DNA of 64,000 nt, taken from positions 124,001-188,000 of the forward strand of contig FNCM01000001.1 of assembly GCA_900100835.1 (NCBI GenBank), given 5' to 3'. A program made the position numbers and the translations under genes. The notes beneath the pieces were generated by a model that was not told the origin of the DNA, ran no database searches, and saw nothing but the letters and a program-made list of their open reading frames with translations. Source of the DNA: Selenomonas sp. WCT3. GTDB taxonomy: Bacteria; Bacillota; Negativicutes; Selenomonadales; Selenomonadaceae. This document shows, one piece after another, positions 29,952 to 36,796 of the stretch (position 1 is the stretch's first letter; each line of letters begins with the position of its first letter).

Positions 29952-31211
29952 ATGGAACTCACACGAAGAAAATTTTTAAAGCGATGCGGACAACTGCTCT
30001 TAATTCTCAGGCTCGACAATTTTGCCCCATCACTTGCCGCTGCTGCCGAAACCTCGCTCCCCATCAAATATCTCCGGCAAATCATTACCGCCGATCCAGC
30101 AAAAAGCCGCACCATTATGTGGCAAACTACCGAAGAACTGCCGGAATGCTATCTGGAATACCGCAGCACCTATATTCCCGTAAAGACACAAGCTATCAGC
30201 TGCAAAATCCTCACAGAGGACAATGCTACCAATTACTTTTATACGGCCAAACTCACGGGACTTACACCAGCAGCTGATTACGAATACCGCATCCTTTCCG
30301 GAAGCCAGGCCACGGGTTGGCATCACTTTACCACCGCCCCTGCCACCGTTGCAGCTTTTTCCGCACTGATATTCTGTGATTCCCAATGCGGCCAGGATTA
30401 CTCCGTGTGGACGCGCACCCTTACCAACGCTTGGCAGCGTCATCCCGATGCTCACTTCTTTACGGATATTGGCGACCTTACGGATAACGGCCAATTAAAC
30501 TGGCATTGGGATAGCTTCTTCACGGCCATGGGTGATATACCTGAGAAACATCTCTTTGTGCCGGTAATGGGAAATCACGAATGCTACAGTCTTGATTGGA
30601 AATTCTGCCGTCCGCAGCGCTACCTTGACTCCTTTACCCTGCCCCCAAATGGCAGCAGCCGCTATCAGGGATACTACTATTCTTATGATTACGGCCCAGT
30701 CCACTTCATTGTACTGAATACCCAGATGCTGGAACTGAATTACTTCGCACCAGGCCTATTGCAAGAGCAGCTGGACTGGCTCAAACACGATGTGCGCAGT
30801 CATAAAAAAACGTGGCAGGTGGTACTCATGCACAAAGATATCCTCGCCTACGATGAATATCAGCAGGGCACCAAGCAAGCTGGAGGAATCAGCGATGTCG
30901 GCCATGCTTTCATGAAGGCCTTCGATGAATTGCACATCGACCTGGTGTTGACCGGTCATATGCATACCTATCGCAACCGGGGCCATATCAAAAACCTGAA
31001 GCCTGCCGAACAAGGGCCAGTATATATCATGAGTGGTCCGTCCGGCAACGAACAATATCATGTTCCCGCTGATGAAACCTACGACCGCAGTGCTATCTAT
31101 CAACCCACTCCAGAGAATTATCTCGTACTTGACGCAAACAACAGCCAGCTGACCATACGTGACTATACCGTCAGCGGCGAACACGTTGATACGGTTACCC
31201 TAAAAAAATAA
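29952..31211 (+). CDS. Tat-exported metallophosphoesterase with purple-acid-phosphatase-like N-domain
   Basis: Predicted exported phosphoesterase of 419 residues. The N-terminus has a twin-arginine motif (TRRKFLKR at 4-11), a hydrophobic core and an alanine-rich cleavage region near 28-33. Residues about 40-135 resemble the fibronectin-like domain of purple acid phosphatases (TIMWQTTEELPECYLEYR). The calcineurin-like domain shows DSQCG near 144, DIGDLTDNG near 178, MGNHE near 206, HKDI near 295 and GHMHTY near 336, giving all metal ligand blocks. It is co-transcribed with the TVP38-type gene and ends at a terminator; substrate unknown. Confidence 0.88.
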   Translation: MELTRRKFLKRCGQLLLILRLDNFAPSLAAAAETSLPIKYLRQIITADPAKSRTIMWQTTEELPECYLEYRSTYIPVKTQAISCKILTEDNATNYFYTAKLTGLTPAADYEYRILSGSQATGWHHFTTAPATVAAFSALIFCDSQCGQDYSVWTRTLTNAWQRHPDAHFFTDIGDLTDNGQLNWHWDSFFTAMGDIPEKHLFVPVMGNHECYSLDWKFCRPQRYLDSFTLPPNGSSRYQGYYYSYDYGPVHFIVLNTQMLELNYFAPGLLQEQLDWLKHDVRSHKKTWQVVLMHKDILAYDEYQQGTKQAGGISDVGHAFMKAFDELHIDLVLTGHMHTYRNRGHIKNLKPAEQGPVYIMSGPSGNEQYHVPADETYDRSAIYQPTPENYLVLDANNSQLTIRDYTVSGEHVDTVTLKK

Positions 31212-31223
31212 TCGCAACAAAAA

Positions 31224-31248
31224 AACTTCCCAATTGGGAAGTTTTTTT
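31224..31248. terminator. Bidirectional terminator
   Basis: A 10-bp palindrome (AACTTCCCAATTGGGAAGTT) is flanked by A and T runs on both sides. It serves the phosphoesterase gene on the plus strand and the small ORF after corA on the minus strand. Confidence 0.92.
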
Positions 31249-31259
31249 CATGATAAAAT

Positions 31260-31484
31260 TCAGCAGGAACTATCACCTAGAATCGGATGTTTGATAGGCC
31301 GGAGGCTGCGAACCGTCACCAGGCGCAACGCTTCGCGCATCGTCACATCCTCGCGCCCACTTTCCGACTCATAAACACAGATTGGCTGGGCCATCCCGAC
31401 CTCACTGCCGGGCATATAAACATATTCCTGATTCACCGCATCGCCAAAGATGACGCCGGCTTTCAGTTTCGACTCGACCATCAT
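31260..31484 (-). CDS. Small uncharacterised protein downstream of corA
   Basis: A 74-residue frame beginning MMVESKLKAGVIFGDAV, ending after a Cys. GAGGGA lies 8 bases before the ATG at 31484; an in-frame ATG at 31556 would overlap corA and lacks such a site. It lies 13 bases after corA and ends at the shared terminator, so it is likely the second gene of the corA operon. No signal peptide, membrane segment or known motif is visible, and no function is proposed. Confidence 0.7.
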   Translation of the reverse strand: MMVESKLKAGVIFGDAVNQEYVYMPGSEVGMAQPICVYESESGREDVTMREALRLVTVRSLRPIKHPILGDSSC

Positions 31485-31497
31485 AAGAAGTTCCCTC

Positions 31498-32451
31498 TCA
31501 AAACATATCTTTTTTCCACAAAGCATACGCACCAGAAACACTGATGCCAAAGGCAATAATCATAACATAGAAGAAGCCGTGACCATCATCGGCAAAGGGA
31601 ACCGGTACGTTCATACCAAAGAAACTGGACACGACCGTCGGAATAGCGATGATAATCGTCATGGCTGCCAGGAATTTCATGACCAAGTTCTGGTTATTGG
31701 CGATAATGGAGGTAAAGGTATCCGCCATGCGGGCCAAAATCTTGCTGTACATCTCCACCATTTCCTTGGCCTGCTTATTCTCGATAATAACATCCTCCAG
31801 CAGGTCTTCATCCTCATCATAGGCCTTGAGGATTGGCGTAAGCTGCGGATTGTTGCGCATGCGCATCAGTTTATCAAGCACCGCACCATTGGAACGGATA
31901 GCAGCATTAAAATAGGTCAAGCCCTTCTGCAGCTCCAACAAGCGCAGGATTTCGCTATTTTTCATATCATGACGAAGCTGTTCCTCGATTTCATCGGAAA
32001 GCTTGCTAATCTGGCGCAAATAACGCAGATAAAACGTCATGGACTTATAGAGGATCTGGAATAGGAATCTGGTCTTTTTATACGTGCGGAACAATTTCGC
32101 GGTACGCTCGTTGAATTCAGCCATAACCGGCGTTTCCTCGAGACATACAGTAATGATATATTCCTCGGTGACAATGATAGCCAACGGCAAGACATCGTAG
32201 CTGTCCTGTCCGCGGCAAATTGCGACATTGGTCAAAACCATGACCGAATCGTCTTCGATATCCGTATGAGAGCGCTCTTCATCATCTAGTGCAGAGCGCA
32301 AAAAATCCGAATCTACCTCGGTCAGATTGCTGACTACCTTCAGCTCATAGGGCGTCGGGTCAACAATATTGATCCAGGCACCTTTTTCCAGCGTCTTCAA
32401 GGTGAGCTCCTGCAAAGGGCCACTCTCCATGGATTTATAAATCTGAAGCAT
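31498..32451 (-). CDS. corA: CorA-family magnesium/divalent cation transporter
   Basis: Pentameric inner-membrane channel for Mg2+ (possibly Co2+/Ni2+). The 317 residues have a cytoplasmic N-domain with acidic segments, a long central helix (about 150-255) and two membrane helices at the C-terminus. The GMN signature (FFGMNVPVPF near 277) sits at the end of TM1, followed by a loop DDGHG-type and TM2 ending in a basic KKDMF tail typical of the family. AGGAG lies 10 bases upstream of the ATG, inside a hairpin. The 230-base leader is highly structured. Confidence 0.95.
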   Translation of the reverse strand: MLQIYKSMESGPLQELTLKTLEKGAWINIVDPTPYELKVVSNLTEVDSDFLRSALDDEERSHTDIEDDSVMVLTNVAICRGQDSYDVLPLAIIVTEEYIITVCLEETPVMAEFNERTAKLFRTYKKTRFLFQILYKSMTFYLRYLRQISKLSDEIEEQLRHDMKNSEILRLLELQKGLTYFNAAIRSNGAVLDKLMRMRNNPQLTPILKAYDEDEDLLEDVIIENKQAKEMVEMYSKILARMADTFTSIIANNQNLVMKFLAAMTIIIAIPTVVSSFFGMNVPVPFADDGHGFFYVMIIAFGISVSGAYALWKKDMF

Positions 32452-32461
32452 GGCGAAATGT

Positions 32462-32485
32462 CTCCTTTCTTCATGAGGAAGGGAG
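32462..32485 (-). promoter_or_regulatory. Hairpin covering the corA ribosome site
   Basis: CTCCCTTC pairs with GAAAGGAG (one mismatch) across an 8-base loop on the minus strand. The GGAG arm is the corA Shine-Dalgarno sequence, so the stem could hide it and limit translation. Confidence 0.6.
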
Positions 32486-32495
32486 CATTATCCTT

Positions 32496-32523
32496 CTGCC
32501 GGAATTATACAAACAGCCGGCAG
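32496..32523 (-). promoter_or_regulatory. Stem-loop around the stop codon of the corA leader ORF
   Basis: CTGCCGG and CCGGCAG form a perfect 7-bp stem with a 14-base loop that holds the leader-ORF stop codon TAA. A second CGGCAG further upstream (32573-32578) could pair with the same CTGCCG, so two structures exclude each other. No T-run follows. Confidence 0.6.
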
Positions 32524-32597
32524 GAAAATGGCACACGTTCCCCATCGGTATTTAACTTGCATCGTTTAGGGTCTGCCGTACCAGGGTGATCATCCAT
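32505..32597 (-). CDS. Candidate 30-residue leader peptide upstream of corA
   Basis: An ORF of 30 codons starting ATG (MDDHPGTADPKRCK) with GGTGAGG four bases upstream and ending in CRLFV. It lies wholly inside the corA leader transcript, 54 bases before the corA start. It has three prolines. Leader peptides controlling Mg2+ transporter genes are known in Salmonella (mgtL, corL), but no similarity to those peptides is seen. It could also be non-coding; only position, ribosome site and nearby hairpins support it. Confidence 0.45.
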   Translation of the reverse strand: MDDHPGTADPKRCKLNTDGERVPFSCRLFV

Positions 32598-32627
32598 TTT
32601 CCTCACCAGCCTTTCTTTTCGTAGTAG

Positions 32628-32654
32628 GGGAAAGATAGCGCCGCTATTTTTCCC
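32628..32654 (-). promoter_or_regulatory. 5' stem-loop of the corA leader RNA
   Basis: GGGAAAAATAGC and GCTATCTTTCCC form a 12-bp stem with one mismatch and a 3-base loop, starting within about 15 bases of the expected transcript start. It may protect the 5' end or be part of a larger sensor fold. Confidence 0.6.
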
Positions 32655-32661
32655 GTCCTCC

Positions 32662-32691
32662 ATTATATGCCTTTTTCCCACATCTTGTCTA
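32662..32691 (-). promoter_or_regulatory. Promoter of corA
   Basis: TAGACA and a perfect TATAAT spaced by 18 bases on the minus strand, about 210 bases before corA, giving a long 5' leader. Confidence 0.8.
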
Positions 32692-32722
32692 GCGAAACTT
32701 GCGGTTCCTAATCTCTTTTTTC

Positions 32723-32751
32723 TTGACATTATCACTTATTATTACTATAAT
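32723..32751 (+). promoter_or_regulatory. Consensus promoter of ssrA
   Basis: Perfect TTGACA and perfect TATAAT separated by 17 bases. The expected transcript start lies about 40 bases before the mature tmRNA 5' end, leaving a short precursor to trim. Confidence 0.92.
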
Positions 32752-32796
32752 ATATGAACACAACCAAATACTGCTTGAATGGGCAGATTTCATCGT

Positions 32797-33150
32797 GGGG
32801 ATGTAATGGTCTCGACGGGGATATATGTTCCATGGATAGCGAGCCGGGGGGTCATCAACCCGTTAGTAAGGTGAAAACTTTTATTTAAATATAAAAGCTA
32901 ACGAAGATTACGCTTTAGCCGCTTAAGGCTAACCCCTGTCTGTTTTTCTCCCGCGAAGACGGATAAGGGGCTAACAGCGGGATACCTCAGTGCCAATTCT
33001 CGGAGGTGCTGACGGGAAATCTTATCGAGATCGGAATGAAGCCGTTTGTTTGTGGATGGCCGATTTCTTAAATCTAACCACAAACTGCGCTCGGAGAAGT
33101 CTATGCAACAGTATTTTCGGACAGGAGTTCGATTCTCCTCATCTCCACCA
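32797..33150 (+). ncRNA. ssrA: tmRNA
   Basis: Transfer-messenger RNA that rescues stalled ribosomes and tags the nascent peptide for proteolysis, 354 bases. The acceptor stem pairs GGGGATG at the 5' end with CATCTCC at the 3' end (one G-U), and CCA is encoded. The T-arm loop TTCGATT is near the 3' end. The tag frame starts at GCT 32897 and stops at TAA 32924-32926, giving ANEDYALAA after the tRNA-borne alanine. GC-rich pseudoknot segments follow the tag. Confidence 0.97.
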
Positions 33151-33163
33151 TGCAAACTCCTGT

Positions 33164-33186
33164 CCAAGTTTTTCTAAAAAACTTGG
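33164..33186 (+). terminator. AT-rich hairpin just after tmRNA
   Basis: CCAAGTTTTT pairs with AAAAACTTGG across about three bases, 13 bases beyond the mature 3' end. It probably marks the 3' precursor for processing; the next hairpin looks like the real terminator. Confidence 0.5.
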
Positions 33187-33212
33187 GCGACTCCATAGAT
33201 ACACTGCAAAAG

Positions 33213-33252
33213 AAAAGCGTGATTGACTTTCACCAGTCGATCACGCTTTTTT
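33213..33252 (+). terminator. Terminator of ssrA
   Basis: A long stem (AAAAGCGTGAT...GACT / AGTC...ATCACGCTTTT) with a 6-base loop is followed by TTTTTTCGTTTTT. Confidence 0.9.
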
Positions 33253-33286
33253 CGTTTTTATATGCTTTTTTCATAATTTTATGTTC

Positions 33287-33412
33287 TTAACGATTAATGT
33301 CATTTTCGCGCATCCCAACAGCAAGCCTGCACTTATCGATGTCTTTCCTCGTTAATAACTGGAACTTCTTAATAAAATCCCATTCATCATTATAGGTACG
33401 AATTGGGTGCAC
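33287..33412 (-). pseudogene. Possible gene remnant or tiny ORF between ssrA and the DUF3862-like gene
   Basis: A 41-codon frame from GTG 33412 to TAA 33287 reads VHPIRTYNDEWDFIKKF and later RKDIDKCRLAVGMREND, which looks protein-like in composition. The frame stays open for 11 more codons upstream, but no ribosome site is present at any start. It may be the tail of a decayed gene. No family is recognised. The rest of 33253-33440 shows nothing else. Confidence 0.3.
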
Positions 33413-33440
33413 TAGAAAAAACAGGCTTTTGCTTTTTTTC

Positions 33441-34028
33441 TTATTTTAACCCCACTTGCGCCTTTCCAACAACCCGATCATTTTGTATGGTTATATTTGC
33501 ATTTGAACCTAAAGAACCATTACCATCGAATTTTAGAATAACTGTTTCATATCCTCCAACGTTACTTTGCGACATTACTTCTCCAAGACTGCCAACAATT
33601 TCATGTACTTGTTTTGGGGTCATCCCCATTTCAATACGATTATATTTGTCCAATGTCATTATGTGCTTTGCCTTGTACTCTGCTTCGTATTGCGCTAGTC
33701 GTGCCTCTTTTTCCCTAATCTCGTTATCTATCTTTCGCCCTTCTTCTTTTTGCTTTTCCTGCTCTTTTCTTTCTGCTTGTTCCTGCTGTTGTCTTTCGTG
33801 GATAGACTTACCAATGTCCGTTTGGCCAAATGCTGTAACACCCCAAATCAAAAGTATATTTAGCCCCCATGCCCCTAACAATAACGCACAAACCTGCTTA
33901 CGTGTCTTATTGAATCTAAAGCGTTGAGGAACTATTATGGCTACCAACGCCAACACTGGTATAGCGAATAATGCCACCATTGTTACAAGCAGTAATATAC
34001 CTTCCAATATCATTATAATATCACTCAT
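33441..34028 (-). CDS. Membrane protein with coiled coil and DUF3862/SmpA-like C-terminal domain
   Basis: A 195-residue protein with two N-terminal membrane helices (about 5-33 and 45-66), then a charged coiled coil rich in Glu, Lys and Gln (about 74-115). The C-terminal domain starts MTLDKYNRIEMGMTPKQVHEIVG and has the IEMGMT-x-KQVxxI pattern of DUF3862/BamE-like folds found in lipoproteins. Function unknown. It is more AT-rich than its neighbours and lies alone beside ssrA, a frequent insertion site, so recent gain is possible but not shown. Confidence 0.75.
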   Translation of the reverse strand: MSDIIMILEGILLLVTMVALFAIPVLALVAIIVPQRFRFNKTRKQVCALLLGAWGLNILLIWGVTAFGQTDIGKSIHERQQQEQAERKEQEKQKEEGRKIDNEIREKEARLAQYEAEYKAKHIMTLDKYNRIEMGMTPKQVHEIVGSLGEVMSQSNVGGYETVILKFDGNGSLGSNANITIQNDRVVGKAQVGLK

Positions 34029-34171
34029 ATTTCCCCTCTCATTTCACTCCTATTTTACTTTTATCTTCTGTCACTATTACTCCTTATTCGCTGGTATTTG
34101 CTAAAGTCCTTCTCCTATACTGCAGAAGGGACAAATCCTGATAAGTGTGTAAATTTTTTAGAAAAGCGACC

Positions 34172-34209
34172 GGGCTATGCATAAGTGTTTTTTCACTCAT
34201 GCGCAGCCC
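34172..34209 (-). terminator. Hairpin after the methyltransferase gene
   Basis: GGGCT-x2-GCAT-x-AGTG pairs with CACT-x-ATGC-x2-AGCCC around a 6-base T loop. On the minus strand it is followed by GGTCGCTTTTCT, a weak T-run; the plus side has a T6 run. Confidence 0.6.
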
Positions 34210-34227
34210 CATTTTTTCATACCTAAA

Positions 34228-34989
34228 TCAGTTTTCTATTTTCACAGCCCGCAGACGAATACGGACGTAATCTATCGTCCAGATTCCATCCTGGCAGAGT
34301 TCTGGCGCTAGTGCTTCCTCCGTTTCACGGATAATGCGCGCCTTCATTTCCTCCGCCATCCCGTCAAAGGGTTGTTGGATAAACATGCGTATCCAGTCGG
34401 CAACACTGCGCCCCTCCGGCTGCGGCGTTGGTCGGTCAAACAGGATTGCGTAGTCCACGCGCAAACCAGCCTGATCGACCAGCGGAGTATACTCGCCAAT
34501 GCTGGGAAAAAATTGAATAGGCTGGTAACTATAGCCATATTCTGCAAATTTCTTTGCCAGCATCCCATGTACCTTTGCCCCGCAGCCAATACCGCCAAAT
34601 TCGGTTACCAACTGGCCTCCCGTACGAAGATTCGCGGCGATATTGCGCAGCATCAGATACTGCTTGTCTTCATCAATCCAGTGAAATACTGCATTGGAAA
34701 AGATTACATCGGCAGGCTCTTCCAAATGGAAAGATAACGCATCAGCTTCCTTAAAGGATAACTCCGGATGATTTTTCCTCGCTTCTTCAAGCATTGCGGC
34801 TGACGCGTCAATTCCCAGCACCTTGAACCCGGCCTGAGCCAGCTTGGCCGTTAAAGCACCATTGCCACAACCAAGGTCAACCACCTGGCTCCCCTTGGGC
34901 GCAGTAATCAAGCTCATGACATCCTCGCCATATTCGTGTACAAAGGAAAATCCATTACCGTAATCTTTGGCATTCCAATTCAGATTCAC
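34228..34989 (-). CDS. Class I SAM-dependent methyltransferase
   Basis: A 253-residue cytoplasmic methyltransferase of the trans-aconitate/ubiquinone-methylase-like type. Motif I VVDLGCGNGALTAKL lies near 36-50, motif II with GIDASAAMLEEA near 59-70, then ADALSF near 83 and VIFSNAVFHWIDE near 93-105. Substrate cannot be read from the sequence; the HWxDE and FxRPTPQPEGR segments resemble Tam-type small-molecule methyltransferases. It is a single gene, divergent from the TRAP operon. Confidence 0.88.
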   Translation of the reverse strand: MNLNWNAKDYGNGFSFVHEYGEDVMSLITAPKGSQVVDLGCGNGALTAKLAQAGFKVLGIDASAAMLEEARKNHPELSFKEADALSFHLEEPADVIFSNAVFHWIDEDKQYLMLRNIAANLRTGGQLVTEFGGIGCGAKVHGMLAKKFAEYGYSYQPIQFFPSIGEYTPLVDQAGLRVDYAILFDRPTPQPEGRSVADWIRMFIQQPFDGMAEEMKARIIRETEEALAPELCQDGIWTIDYVRIRLRAVKIEN

Positions 34990-35096
34990 AAGATCCCCTC
35001 CTATTCAATCACTATCAGAAGCTATTCGCCCTCAATGAGAAATTTCCTGCCGCTGTCAGAATCTTTCTTTTCCTGTTGCATTTCCCCTTCAATTGG

Positions 35097-35109
35097 TATA
35101 CACTGTATA
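35097..35109. promoter_or_regulatory. Palindromic operator candidate before the TRAP operon
   Basis: TATACA-C-TGTATA is a perfect inverted repeat just upstream of a likely -35. Its size and form resemble sites used by GntR-type regulators of uptake genes, but no regulator gene lies next to it. Confidence 0.45.
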
Positions 35110-35115
35110 ACAATG

Positions 35116-35154
35116 TTGCTTTACAACTTTACACTTCTATTATTGTTGTATAGT
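35116..35154 (+). promoter_or_regulatory. Promoter region of the TRAP operon
   Basis: Two overlapping choices are visible: TTGCTT-16-TATTAT (35116-35143) and TTTACA-15-TATAGT (35128-35154). Both lie 40-75 bases before dctP and next to the palindrome at 35097. Confidence 0.45.
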
Positions 35155-35191
35155 ATTATTTTATTACCTTTATACGCAGGAGGCGCATTTT

Positions 35192-36232
35192 ATGACGCAA
35201 AAGTCAATCCCAACTCCCTTTATCCTCATTCTGCTCTGCATCTTCTCGTTGACACTCAGCGGATGCGGACTCGGTAAAATGGCCCGGGAACATCAGCAGG
35301 CGCAGAGCGGATGCGTTGAGTTAAAACTGGCTTATCATCTGCCAGCCAATCACTATCTTTCCCAAGGAATGGAACGATTTGCCCAGCGGGTAAACGAACG
35401 TTCACAGGGAACCATCAAGATTACCACCTATCCTGCCGGACAGCTTTATACCGATAAAAGTATGAATGACGCGATCATGTCCGGCGGTTTGGATATGGGA
35501 CTAAATTCCACCGCCATGTGGACCACCGTTGTCCCCTCGCTGAACGTGCTGGACGTTCCCTTCCTGCTCAACAGCTACGAAGCCGTCGGCAAAGCTATGA
35601 ACGGGAGTCTCGGACACACACTGACTACCGAAATGGAACGGAAAGGTGTCCACCCTCTTATCTGGGTTGATTACGGCTATGTACAGTTCTGCAACAATTC
35701 CCGCCAGCTCAAAAAGCCGGAAGACTTTCAAGGGCTTCAGCTGCGCGGCTATGGACAGATTCCCGCTGAAACCATCAAAGCCCTCAGCGCATCGCCTGTC
35801 ACCATGAGTTCTGGCGAAGTCTACATGGCAATGCAGCGCGGCACGATTGACGGACAGACCTCGGGCACCACGGCCATGTATCAGCGAAAAATCTATGAAG
35901 TCGGCAAATACCTTACGATGACCAATCACGCCTTTTGTGAATTCGTCCTGGCGATGAACAATACCGCCTGGGAACAGCTGTCCGAGGAACAAAAACAACT
36001 TCTCGAGGAATGTGCCGAAGAAACACGCGAAGAAATCCACCAGCAAACAAAAGAAGAAGATTTAAAAGCCATGAAGCTCTTACAGGAACACGGTATGGAT
36101 GTCTATACGATTCCTCCTGAAGATATTCCGCTTTGGCAGGAAGCCACGATGTCCGTCCGAGAAAACTTCATCCGCAACACCGGTGACCTCGGGCAGCAGC
36201 TCGTCAACCAATGCCTTGCTGCCAACAATTAA
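35192..36232 (+). CDS. dctP: TRAP transporter substrate-binding lipoprotein, DctP family
   Basis: Extracytoplasmic solute receptor that captures an organic acid for the DctQM permease. The 346 residues start with a lipoprotein signal peptide (lipobox LSGC, Cys25). The DctP fold shows LKLAYHLPANHYLSQGMERF near 43-62, VNERSQGTIKI, the FPAGQ-like YPAGQLY motif near 84, and the conserved Arg in GLQLRGYG near 176 that binds the carboxylate. MQRGTIDGQTSGT near 215 is also typical. Such receptors take C4-dicarboxylates, sialic acid or other acids; which one is unknown. Confidence 0.93.
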   Translation: MTQKSIPTPFILILLCIFSLTLSGCGLGKMAREHQQAQSGCVELKLAYHLPANHYLSQGMERFAQRVNERSQGTIKITTYPAGQLYTDKSMNDAIMSGGLDMGLNSTAMWTTVVPSLNVLDVPFLLNSYEAVGKAMNGSLGHTLTTEMERKGVHPLIWVDYGYVQFCNNSRQLKKPEDFQGLQLRGYGQIPAETIKALSASPVTMSSGEVYMAMQRGTIDGQTSGTTAMYQRKIYEVGKYLTMTNHAFCEFVLAMNNTAWEQLSEEQKQLLEECAEETREEIHQQTKEEDLKAMKLLQEHGMDVYTIPPEDIPLWQEATMSVRENFIRNTGDLGQQLVNQCLAANN

Positions 36233-36247
36233 AAAAGGAGACAAACT

Positions 36248-36796
36248 ATGAAGCAATTCCTCTTAGCCCTTGACCATTTTCTTGAAAAACTCAGCAAAGC
36301 CGCCGCTATTCTCGCCGGTATTTTCATTCTCGCTACGGCATTTATCATTGTCTACGAAGTAATCATGCGCGGCCTCTTTCACTCCCCTACGGAATGGGTA
36401 CTCGAAATATCTACCTATTTCATCATCACAGCCGGATTTCTCGGACTCGCCATTACCTTCCGCCAAAAGGCACACATCCAGGTTGATCTGTTCGCCAGCA
36501 AATTGTCGAAAAGAAATAGCCGAAACGTCAACCTTTGTTTAAACCTGCTCGCCATCTTCACCTTTCTTATCTTTATGACCGAGAGCATGGACCAGGTCAC
36601 AGCATCGTTTGTTTACCACAAACTATCTCCGTCGATTCTTCGCTTCCCGCTCTACATTCCACAGTTTGCTCTCGTACTCGGTTCGGCCCTGCTGCTCGGA
36701 GAAATCATCCGCCGTTTTCTCTTTGATCTGCTCTGCCTGCCGGATATGCCCACGCCATTAAATAACACTGGCAAAAGCGATAAGGAGGCACAATGA
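36248..36796 (+). CDS. dctQ: TRAP transporter small permease, DctQ family
   Basis: Four-helix inner-membrane subunit of a TRAP transporter, 182 residues. Hydrophobic segments lie near 15-40, 53-72, 92-113 and 132-160. YEVIMRGLFHSPTEWVLEIS near 35-54 is the family motif. Its stop codon overlaps the dctM start by three bases (ATGA), and dctP ends 15 bases upstream. Confidence 0.93.
   Translation: MKQFLLALDHFLEKLSKAAAILAGIFILATAFIIVYEVIMRGLFHSPTEWVLEISTYFIITAGFLGLAITFRQKAHIQVDLFASKLSKRNSRNVNLCLNLLAIFTFLIFMTESMDQVTASFVYHKLSPSILRFPLYIPQFALVLGSALLLGEIIRRFLFDLLCLPDMPTPLNNTGKSDKEAQ

Noticed and set aside
32452..32660. M-box magnesium riboswitch upstream of corA
   Set aside because: The conserved M-box core segments as I remember them are not present; only loose similarity was found. 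A covariance search would settle it.
32797..35100. Integrated genetic element at the 3' end of ssrA
   Set aside because: No integrase, no repeated copy of the ssrA end and no phage genes were found nearby.
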